A stretch of 64,000 bases of DNA, taken from a virus. The position numbers were made by a program, and so were the translations under genes. Location of the stretch: IMG/VR virus record IMGVR_UViG_3300005096_000137, positions 84,428-148,427 of that record. One strand, written 5' to 3'. Positions 1 through 7,027 of the stretch are shown here, one piece after another (position 1 is the stretch's first letter; every line of letters starts with the position of its first letter). The notes beneath the pieces are model-generated. The model made no database searches. It saw only the letters and a program-made list of their open reading frames with translations, and had not been told where the DNA came from.

Positions 1-10
1 ACTAGCTGCT

Positions 11-349
11 ATGGGTACCCCTAGTGACGGCGGGAATCCCACTGGTTTTGTGGGTCAGCGTATCATCTGGGCTATTTCCCGAGTGGCCGAGAAGGATGCT
101 AAACAGAAGTTCCCTGCTGAGGCTATCAAAGAGGACATCCCTCTGGACCCTTGTGCCAACATTGAGACCCTGGATATGCTGGAGGTAGCCTGCCATACTC
201 CGGAAGATGTGATCCTTATCCATGCACGATTACGGGGTAGTACCAACCAAGAGATCGCGGATATCCTCGGAACCACAAAGACCGCTGTGTCTCTCCAATG
301 TCAAGACATTCGAGATCGATTTGAGATGTTACAAAGGGACGCCCAATGA
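11..349 (+). CDS. HTH protein, sigma-region-4-like, possibly 5'-truncated
   Basis: The C-terminal half (about residues 60-105: DVILIHARLRG, NQEIADILGT, TAVSLQCQDI) reads as a helix-turn-helix like sigma factor region 4, so DNA binding is likely. The frame is open to the left edge (two Ala and one Leu codon precede the ATG) and no ribosome site is visible in the 10 bases available, so the true start may lie outside the window. The stop overlaps the next ATG by four bases. Whether it is a sigma-like or repressor-like regulator cannot be decided. Confidence 0.6.
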   Translation: MGTPSDGGNPTGFVGQRIIWAISRVAEKDAKQKFPAEAIKEDIPLDPCANIETLDMLEVACHTPEDVILIHARLRGSTNQEIADILGTTKTAVSLQCQDIRDRFEMLQRDAQ

Positions 350-933
350 AACGAATAGTTCTTGATGTTGATGATGTACTCAATGGGCTCACCATGCACA
401 TTCTTCGGCATTTCAAGTGTGATGTAGGTCCTTTCGAGTACAATATCTTTCCGACGGAAGTCGGGTATGATGTCATGACCGCTTGCCAAGTACTTCGAGG
501 TGATGCCCCTACAGACCCGGCAGAGTTCTGGGATGAGGTCACACGGGCCGACCTATGGCGGACTGCCCCCAAGTCTCCCCAGTGTGATTGGCTCATGGAG
601 ATTGCTGCGGACATTGTGGGTCGGGACCAGGTGTTACTGGCCACCACACCAACGAAAGATCCCCAGTGCCATGCTGATAAGCTAGAGTGGATCTGGGAGA
701 ATTTACCTCCATGGATACACCGACAGTACAACCTCACTCCTCGGAAATGGTGTCTCGCCAAACCCGGGGTCATACTCTTTGACGATCATATAGCTAACTG
801 TGAAGAGTTCATCGAAGAAGGTGGCGAAGCCCTACTCGTCCCCCGTCCATGGAACCCCGACCACGTGAAAGACACTGATTCAACTATTAACAACTGCCTT
901 AACATCCTCAGATTGGAGATGACCTATGAGTGA
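346..933 (+). CDS. HAD-type 5'(3')-deoxyribonucleotidase
   Basis: Predicted cytosolic nucleotidase dephosphorylating dNMPs. The N-terminus carries the HAD nucleophile motif (LDVDDVLN, Asp7 and Asp9). Motif II appears as LLATTP around residue 100, and motif IV as LFDDH around residues 142-147, in the order expected of the family. At 195 aa it matches phage and bacterial deoxyribonucleotidases. It overlaps genes on both sides, so it belongs to the same transcript. It fits with the ribonucleotide reductase, MazG, ThyA and DHFR genes elsewhere in the window. Confidence 0.8.
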   Translation: MKRIVLDVDDVLNGLTMHILRHFKCDVGPFEYNIFPTEVGYDVMTACQVLRGDAPTDPAEFWDEVTRADLWRTAPKSPQCDWLMEIAADIVGRDQVLLATTPTKDPQCHADKLEWIWENLPPWIHRQYNLTPRKWCLAKPGVILFDDHIANCEEFIEEGGEALLVPRPWNPDHVKDTDSTINNCLNILRLEMTYE

Positions 934-1378
934 CCGATACCGTATTGCCCTATTGTATTTTGTGATATTCATGTGCCTGGGCGCCACTATCTTTCACACC
1001 TACATGGTTCGTGAAATGGCTACCAATTCGTTTATGGTAGACGCCTATGCCTCGTCCCTTTCAGTTCAAGCTGACCATATTGCCAAGCTTGACGGTCGTG
1101 TGGAACGTATCGCCAAACAGTTTGTAAACTTGGTGGAAATCAATCAGAATTTGGAGTTGCAGCTTGAGTTTTCGAGTATAATAATGAAAGGGCAGGATGA
1201 CTATGTCCGTCAACTCCTAGATACCCTGGGCACAAATGGGATTCCTATCCCACTGCCTAACAACCCCATTTTCCCGGAATTCCAACTTACACCCTTGGGA
1301 CCTCAGTCAGTGGTTCCCAGTGGTCTTGACAAGAATGGGAATCCGGTAAACCCTTTAGAGGTTGCACCCGCAACCTAA
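926..1378 (+). CDS. Membrane-anchored coiled-coil protein
   Basis: One hydrophobic segment near the N-terminus (about residues 6-27) is followed by a long polar helical stretch with coiled-coil character (about 45-105) and a Pro/Asn-rich tail. That suggests a single-pass inner-membrane protein with an extracytoplasmic coiled coil. An i-spanin-like role is conceivable, but no lysis gene is adjacent. The start overlaps the upstream gene and GGAG lies 8 bases before it. No family recognised. Confidence 0.6.
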   Translation: MSDRYRIALLYFVIFMCLGATIFHTYMVREMATNSFMVDAYASSLSVQADHIAKLDGRVERIAKQFVNLVEINQNLELQLEFSSIIMKGQDDYVRQLLDTLGTNGIPIPLPNNPIFPEFQLTPLGPQSVVPSGLDKNGNPVNPLEVAPAT

Positions 1379-1390
1379 TCGGAGATGATA

Positions 1391-2515
1391 ATGCCTGTTG
1401 CTACTGAACTCAAACGACGTGAATTTCTCCAGCTTGCCCATACATACAAGCCTGAGAAACCACCCAAGGGTGGTTGGAACTTGGGCGGTTACCTCTCGTC
1501 AGAGAAGTTGGACGGTGGGCGTTGCTTTTGGGATGGGGGTTTATCCCGAGGGATGAACACAGTCGATGTTCCTTGGGCGAGTGTGACTGACCCAAAGACA
1601 GGTGGACGTAAGAAGAAGATCAAGCCAAAAGCCACAGGGTTGTGGTCTCGCTATGGTAATCCCATTATGGCCCCCGACTTCTTCCTCAATGGGCTTCCTA
1701 CCTTCCCCCTCGATGGGGAACTCACAGCCGGTCGTGGTCGTTTTCAATACACCATGTCAGTGATTCGGAAAGACAATCCTGTCGAAAACGAATGGTCGGA
1801 CATCCAGTTTGCCGTTTACGGGAGCCCGCCACTCAGTGCAATCTTCGGCGATGGTGAAATCAAGAACGCCAATTTCCATTGTGCCCTCCGTTGGGACGCA
1901 ATTCGACCTTGGGTTCAGCAGCGGGCAAAGAAGCTTGGTGGCCACTTTCGTGAATGTGGGAATGGTGATACTTTCGCGCAGGAACTCATGGTCATCAAAG
2001 ATGTACTGGAGACCCAGACGGACTTTGCCTACCTTCATAGACAGGTTGTTTTACCATCCAATCATCAGTTAGCCCTCGACGAGATTGAACGTCAACTGGA
2101 AACAGTCCTGGACGCGGGTGGTGAGGGGTTGATTCTTCGAGCCCCCCAAGGTCTCTGGGTGCCCAAGCGGATGAAATACATCCTGAAGTACAAGCCCTAC
2201 CTCGACTCGGAAGCAACCATCACTGGCTTTACCTCCGGACGTATTGGTAAGACGGGTCAGCGGAAGGGTTTGATTGGTGCCATGATTACTGACTACAAGG
2301 GTAAGAGGTTGGAAGTTGCTGGGTTCAACTTTAAGGAACTCGAATTCGCTAAAGACTTGATGATTCAACATGCCGCGAACCACCCAGGTGAAGACATGCC
2401 ATCCGACTTCCAGGGTCTCCACTTCAAAGTGGGAGACACCCTCACCTTCCGCTACCGAGAACTTTCTGACGATGGCATCCCCAAGGATGCCCGTTACCTT
2501 CGCTCAGCCAACTAG
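1391..2515 (+). CDS. ATP-dependent DNA ligase
   Basis: Seals nicks in duplex DNA via a lysyl-AMP intermediate. The adenylation motif EKLDGGR puts the nucleophile at Lys39. Downstream are motif III-like LDGELTAGRG, motif IV GEGLILRAP, and the motif V region with LKYKPY, followed by an OB-fold-like C-terminus (FRYREL). At 374 aa it is typical of small phage ligases. An ATG at 1385 abuts the GGAG; the one at 1391 has a normal 6-base gap and is preferred. A 50-base gap follows the stop. Confidence 0.9.
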   Translation: MPVATELKRREFLQLAHTYKPEKPPKGGWNLGGYLSSEKLDGGRCFWDGGLSRGMNTVDVPWASVTDPKTGGRKKKIKPKATGLWSRYGNPIMAPDFFLNGLPTFPLDGELTAGRGRFQYTMSVIRKDNPVENEWSDIQFAVYGSPPLSAIFGDGEIKNANFHCALRWDAIRPWVQQRAKKLGGHFRECGNGDTFAQELMVIKDVLETQTDFAYLHRQVVLPSNHQLALDEIERQLETVLDAGGEGLILRAPQGLWVPKRMKYILKYKPYLDSEATITGFTSGRIGKTGQRKGLIGAMITDYKGKRLEVAGFNFKELEFAKDLMIQHAANHPGEDMPSDFQGLHFKVGDTLTFRYRELSDDGIPKDARYLRSAN

Positions 2516-2566
2516 TACCCAGTCACCAGTACCCTCAGTCCCCAAGTAATCCTAGAGGAGCCAGTA

Positions 2567-3622
2567 GTGAGAATTCCAAAATCGTTATCTCCGTCAGCAT
2601 TCATGCTGTGGGAGAAAGATCCTACCGAGTATACAATGAAGTATCTGGTGGACGAGAAACCACCCCGTGACCCTCAGAGCCTCCCGATGTCAGTTGGTTC
2701 GGCTTTCGATGCAGTGGTGAAGTCCAAGCTCCACTCTGCCATATTCGGCGAAGGTAATGACCCACAGTTTGAGTTTGACGCCCTGTTTGAATCCCAGGTC
2801 GAATCTCATAATCGGGATGAGGCCCGGAGGATGGGCCTCCATGTGTTCGAGGACTATGACGCTACAGGGTCCTATCAAGATTTACTTGATATGATGGATG
2901 GCGCTCAGGAGGCTCCACGATTCGAGTTTGATGCTGGCGCCACTCTGGAAGGTATCCCATTGTTTGGAAAACCTGACTGTTGCTTCATCAATCGAGACTG
3001 GGTCCGGGTTATTCTGGACTGGAAGGTCCGGGGTTACTGCTCCGTCCATAGTGCCAGCCCAACAAAGGGTTACTTGTTATGCCGTGATGGGCTTGGTTGG
3101 ATGGAACGGAACTTCACCAAAGCCAAGCTGAAGAAGATTGACGCAGGTATCGAAGGTGTGGTAGGCGCTCAGAGCCTAACTAACGGGAAGCCCCACAAAC
3201 TGGTTCTTCCGGGTGACATCAAAGGTTTCCCGATCAATCAAGGATTCCTGGAGACCTGTAGTCCCACGTGGGCAATTCAATTGTCTATCTACAGTTGGAT
3301 CACTGGTTCGGATGTCGGTGACGAAGATGTTGCAATCTGCCTTGATGAGGTAGCTTGTAAGTACATGGGTGAAGGTGAGAAACCCCTAATGCGTATAGCG
3401 AACCACCGCGCTCGTATTAGTTCGACTTTCCAGAAAGACCTTTTTGCCCGTATCCAGAAACTCTGGACAGCAATTAACGATGGTCATATCTTCCAGGAAA
3501 TGACCCGCGAAGATAGTGACAACCTCGTGACTATGCTTCAGGCGCGTGCCAGTGGCATGGGAATTGACACTGGTTCCGAAGACGATGAATGGTTTGCTAA
3601 CCTTGGGAGACCCACGTACTAA
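2567..3622 (+). CDS. PD-(D/E)XK exonuclease (RecB/Cas4-like fold)
   Basis: Predicted metal-dependent DNA exonuclease. The core is visible as GSAFD (44-48), then KPD with Asp137, then ILDWK with Asp151 and Lys153, and later a QLSIYSW stretch matching the QxxxY motif of RecB-family nucleases. The start is GTG with GAGGAG seven bases upstream. Located between ligase and acetyltransferase genes; probably acts in recombination or degradation of host DNA. No Cys cluster of the Cas4 type is visible, so an iron-sulfur form is unlikely. Confidence 0.82.
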   Translation: MRIPKSLSPSAFMLWEKDPTEYTMKYLVDEKPPRDPQSLPMSVGSAFDAVVKSKLHSAIFGEGNDPQFEFDALFESQVESHNRDEARRMGLHVFEDYDATGSYQDLLDMMDGAQEAPRFEFDAGATLEGIPLFGKPDCCFINRDWVRVILDWKVRGYCSVHSASPTKGYLLCRDGLGWMERNFTKAKLKKIDAGIEGVVGAQSLTNGKPHKLVLPGDIKGFPINQGFLETCSPTWAIQLSIYSWITGSDVGDEDVAICLDEVACKYMGEGEKPLMRIANHRARISSTFQKDLFARIQKLWTAINDGHIFQEMTREDSDNLVTMLQARASGMGIDTGSEDDEWFANLGRPTY

Positions 3623-4122
3623 TGACTGATTTCCGTGAAGCTGTGATGGGCGATTTACCACATTTACAAAACCTAGATTTGAAAGGATACGAACAACAGC
3701 CCGAGACCATGGACTGGTGGAAATCAGTCATCACCAACCCCTCAATGACGTGTGTTGTTGCCTGTCAGAACCAGACTCCCATTGGCATGGTAGTCTGGAC
3801 ACACCAGGAGTTTCAGAAACCATCTCCTATGTCTGGTCAAACTACGGTCCACGTTCACAAAATATGTGTCCAGAAGGGGTTTAGATACCGAGGGATTGGT
3901 TCCTCTTTGATGGCAAAGGCCCGCAAAGAGACCTACCGTCTGAAGTGCAAAACCATGAGTATCTCGGTGCCAGAGTACCAATGTATTTCGGATGACCCTG
4001 ACAATGTTAGTCAGTGGCTACACAAACTGGGATTCAAGGCAGATTCAGTCTTACCCGTACCTCTCCATTTATACGGGAAGAACTATGATCAGTACCTGTT
4101 TCTCTTTGAGGTGCCGAAATGA
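3622..4122 (+). CDS. GNAT-family N-acetyltransferase
   Basis: The acetyl-CoA binding motif A is clear: HVHKICVQKGFRYRGIGSSL, with the R-x-x-G-x-G signature at residues 88-93. A GMVVW strand precedes it, and a C-terminal LGFKAD segment follows, as in other GNATs. Substrate unknown; phage GNATs are proposed to modify host proteins or small molecules. TAATG-type overlap with the nuclease gene upstream. Confidence 0.85.
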   Translation: MTDFREAVMGDLPHLQNLDLKGYEQQPETMDWWKSVITNPSMTCVVACQNQTPIGMVVWTHQEFQKPSPMSGQTTVHVHKICVQKGFRYRGIGSSLMAKARKETYRLKCKTMSISVPEYQCISDDPDNVSQWLHKLGFKADSVLPVPLHLYGKNYDQYLFLFEVPK

Positions 4123-4565
4123 GCGAGACAACCCCAAATGTTGGAGGACATCCTGAGACTGAGGCCGGTCCTGATGGTTCCTTCCTGAACCCTGATGCTG
4201 GCCTCCAGGACTTTGATGCTGAAGCCCACCTCCGAGTCCTTCGTCATGATTCGGATCCTCGCATGGGTATTGTTCTCTTACTTGAACACACTGCTGTGCT
4301 CGCTGAGTCAATGGGGGTCAACATTGGGTGGCAGATTCATTCAGCAGTGGACGATTACCCCCTGGACCTTGATAAGTTCGAGGAGGCCCTCGGGTGGTTA
4401 TCCGCCACCCTTGTTGACACCAAGCTACGCAGTGAGATAGATGTGGACTCCCTGTTAGCCGAGTTAAATGCACCCAAGGCTCCCGTGGTTACTGGGATCA
4501 TTGTAGACCCCACAATCGATGTGGATTCATCAAGCAAGGGAGGGACTAATGAAGATACACCCTAG
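4119..4565 (+). CDS. Hypothetical protein
   Basis: Acidic 148-aa protein with a disordered Gly/Pro/Asp-rich N-terminus (first about 35 residues), a helical middle part, and a low-complexity C-terminal tail. It overlaps both neighbours. No recognised domain. Confidence 0.6.
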   Translation: MSETTPNVGGHPETEAGPDGSFLNPDAGLQDFDAEAHLRVLRHDSDPRMGIVLLLEHTAVLAESMGVNIGWQIHSAVDDYPLDLDKFEEALGWLSATLVDTKLRSEIDVDSLLAELNAPKAPVVTGIIVDPTIDVDSSSKGGTNEDTP

Positions 4566-4770
4566 GGCTCTTGAAGCCCTCAAGGGCGCAAAGATAACCG
4601 GTGAAACTCTAGCGGAGATATTCACTGTGATGGAAGCACAAACAAACGTGGTGGGTGGTATCAGTAACAATTACACCATTGACTACCAACACCCCGATTA
4701 CGAAGTCACCGCCGATACCCTCATACCCCAACTGATTCTGGTTTTACGTCCAGCGGAGGTCTGCGAATGA
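4549..4770 (+). CDS. Hypothetical small protein
   Basis: 73 aa beginning MKIHPRALEAL. GGGAGGG lies six bases before this ATG, which is why it is chosen over an in-frame ATG at 4519. It overlaps the end of the previous gene by 17 bases. No recognised family. Confidence 0.6.
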   Translation: MKIHPRALEALKGAKITGETLAEIFTVMEAQTNVVGGISNNYTIDYQHPDYEVTADTLIPQLILVLRPAEVCE

Positions 4771-5030
4771 TGGGTTCCTTGTTAGGGTGGTCCGGGAACA
4801 TTGCAACAGTTATGGGAATTGGGATGGTCTCATACAAACTGCGAATCGGGTTTCTGTTCGGTATTCTCGGAGGTCTGTTTTGGGGCATACAAGGTACCTT
4901 GACACACCAGATGGACTTGGTTATACTAGAGATTGTGATAGCAATTATCCAAGCTTTTTCATGGTGGAAGTGGGGGAAGGCAGATGTGGGACCAGTGTGT
5001 CGAGTTTGTTCAAAACCAGTTACAGAATAA
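4767..5030 (+). CDS. Small polytopic membrane protein, SemiSWEET/PnuC-like
   Basis: 87 aa with about three hydrophobic segments (roughly 8-22, 27-45, 50-68) and the pattern GWSGNI, GLFWGIQG, WWKWGK. This resembles small SemiSWEET or PnuC-type membrane proteins seen in phages, possibly for nucleoside or nicotinamide uptake. The tail has a CxxC pair. The resemblance is by eye; another small membrane family is possible. Confidence 0.55.
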   Translation: MMGSLLGWSGNIATVMGIGMVSYKLRIGFLFGILGGLFWGIQGTLTHQMDLVILEIVIAIIQAFSWWKWGKADVGPVCRVCSKPVTE

Positions 5031-6252
5031 CGACCTCTTCCAGGGTGGTCTTCTGCTCATGGTGGGTGGTGCCATTTTGGCGTTGGTTCGCTCATGGCCT
5101 TTCAGGTTCTGGGGATTCATTAAATACCATTCCATGGTCGTCATTGATATCCCAGACAGGGACAGGTCCTTCAAGTGGGTTGACAGATGGCTGTCAAATC
5201 ATAGTTATGCACTAAAGCATGCACGGGTGCTGACAGTGGACACTAAGGGATCACATCGTCCTCGACTATTGTCAAGGACACATATTATGTTCACGCCCGC
5301 ACCAGGCACTCACTGGCTGTTTTACAAGTACCGATTGATCATACTTAGCCGCTCACGGAAGATTCAAGAGAATGGCGACAGTGACGACGCCTATCGGGAA
5401 GCGTTTACCATCCGCGTCCTTGGACGTGACCGTGCTATCGTGCGGGAGTTGTTAGAAGAGGCTCGGGATACTTTCAAGCCTGAGAGTCAAAACAACATGG
5501 TCGTGTACACTCGTGGCCTAGGGTACTGGGATGATTATTATGTACCTACCAGGTCCATGGAGTCTGTGATACTTCCTGAAGGGCAGTCTGAAATGCTCAT
5601 CCAGGATATGACAAGCTTCCTAAGTTCGGAGGTATGGTACCGGGAAAAAGGAGTCCCATACCATCGGGGGTACCTATTCCATGGACCTCCTGGGTCAGGT
5701 AAGACTTCGTTTCTGTTAGCCCTGGCAACCCATCTGGAGAGGGACATAGCCCTCGTAAATCTCAAGTCTACGGACCTAGCTGACGGCGGTCTGGCGACTG
5801 CCCTTACGGAGGTCCCACGTAATACCATTCTCCTAATCGAGGACGTGGATTGTGTGGTACCTACACGGGAAGGTCGATCCACAGAGGGGATAAGCTTTGC
5901 GGGGTTACTGAACGCCCTGGATGGTTTGACAACTCCTCACGGGCAAATTGTCTTTATGACGACCAACCATCGAGAGAAACTTGATCCCGCACTAATCCGG
6001 CCAGGGCGATGTGACACTGAGGTTCTTTTTACACATGCTACCAACTTTCAAAAGGAGATGATGTTTACTCGGTTCTTTCCTGATTCACCTTTGGCCTCGA
6101 AGTTTGCGCAAGTTGCTGATGGCAATATCAGCATGGCGGAGATTCAGAAATACATGATGCTTTATACCGATAGCCCCCAAGCTGCCCTTGAGAATACAAA
6201 CCAACTACGGAGAGTGCAAGATGAGACGGAAGCGAAAACGCCAGAAGAATAA
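4984..6252 (+). CDS. BCS1-like AAA ATPase with N-terminal membrane anchor
   Basis: 422 aa with a hydrophobic segment at about 21-38 and a BCS1_N-like region (SFKWVDRWL, GTHWLFYKYRL, ILSRSR, AIVRELLEEAR). The AAA module follows, with Walker A GPPGSGKT at 234-241, Walker B LLIEDVD at 283-289, LLNALDGL, a sensor TTNH and an RPGRCD arginine finger. BCS1 family members are membrane-bound translocases; bacterial and phage homologues are poorly characterised. It starts inside the preceding membrane-protein gene, suggesting translational coupling. Confidence 0.85.
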   Translation: MWDQCVEFVQNQLQNNDLFQGGLLLMVGGAILALVRSWPFRFWGFIKYHSMVVIDIPDRDRSFKWVDRWLSNHSYALKHARVLTVDTKGSHRPRLLSRTHIMFTPAPGTHWLFYKYRLIILSRSRKIQENGDSDDAYREAFTIRVLGRDRAIVRELLEEARDTFKPESQNNMVVYTRGLGYWDDYYVPTRSMESVILPEGQSEMLIQDMTSFLSSEVWYREKGVPYHRGYLFHGPPGSGKTSFLLALATHLERDIALVNLKSTDLADGGLATALTEVPRNTILLIEDVDCVVPTREGRSTEGISFAGLLNALDGLTTPHGQIVFMTTNHREKLDPALIRPGRCDTEVLFTHATNFQKEMMFTRFFPDSPLASKFAQVADGNISMAEIQKYMMLYTDSPQAALENTNQLRRVQDETEAKTPEE

Positions 6253-7027
6253 ACGTAAGACACGGGACTACAGTCAGGACGCCCCAGAATCCCTATCACA
6301 CGAGGATGAAATGAGTCGGAGACGTCAGAAACGATTACGAGGTGAGAAGCCTAAATTCAGTGGATACAAACCTGCTAAAGTCGAACCCCGCTCGGAACAC
6401 CAAGCTCAGTACGTCAATTCCATCAATGCCAATGATCTCGTGCTCTGCCATGGTCCGGCCGGCACAGGTAAGACTCATCTGGCTGCTGGTATGGCTGTCA
6501 AGATGATGCGTGCAGGTGGCATTGAGAAGATAGTTCTGTGCCGCCCCGTCGTGGGTGTTGGTAAGGACATTGGCTTCCTGCCTGGTACAAAAGAAGACAA
6601 GGTAGGACCCTACCTCACCCCTTTGTTTGATGAAATGTCCTACTACTGTGAAAACAGCCTGGTCAAAGAGTGGATGGACCAGGGCAAGCTGGAGATCGTC
6701 CCACTGTCCATGATGCGAGGGCGGACGTTCAATGACTGCTTTGTCATTTTGGATGAAGCACAAAACGCATCCATGATGGAGCTACGTATGCTAATGACCC
6801 GTCTAGGTGTTGGGTCAACGATGGTCATTTCTGGCGATCTGACCCAGTCGGACCTCCCCGAGCATCAGCGTGGCGCTTTCAACACAGTTGTGGATCGTCT
6901 GAATCACGTCGAGTCTATTGGCGTCGTTCAACTTACAAACGAAGACATTGTTCGACACCAATTGATTGGTGTCATTGAATCATTACTAAATACGTCGCCG
7001 GTTGGAGATTTTGTGGGATGCAGTTAG
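6221..7027 (+). CDS. phoH: PhoH-family ATPase
   Basis: The very basic N-terminus (RRKRKRQKNKRK) suggests nucleic-acid binding. Walker A GPAGTGKT lies at about 78-85, CRPVV follows, and Walker B FVILDEA lies at about 174-180, then ISGDLTQ. This order is diagnostic of the PhoH P-loop domain common in phages; its role is probably RNA metabolism. The start at 6221 has GGAG eight bases upstream; an ATG-less extension to 6188 is less likely. Overlaps the next gene by 10 bases. Confidence 0.88.
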   Translation: MRRKRKRQKNKRKTRDYSQDAPESLSHEDEMSRRRQKRLRGEKPKFSGYKPAKVEPRSEHQAQYVNSINANDLVLCHGPAGTGKTHLAAGMAVKMMRAGGIEKIVLCRPVVGVGKDIGFLPGTKEDKVGPYLTPLFDEMSYYCENSLVKEWMDQGKLEIVPLSMMRGRTFNDCFVILDEAQNASMMELRMLMTRLGVGSTMVISGDLTQSDLPEHQRGAFNTVVDRLNHVESIGVVQLTNEDIVRHQLIGVIESLLNTSPVGDFVGCS

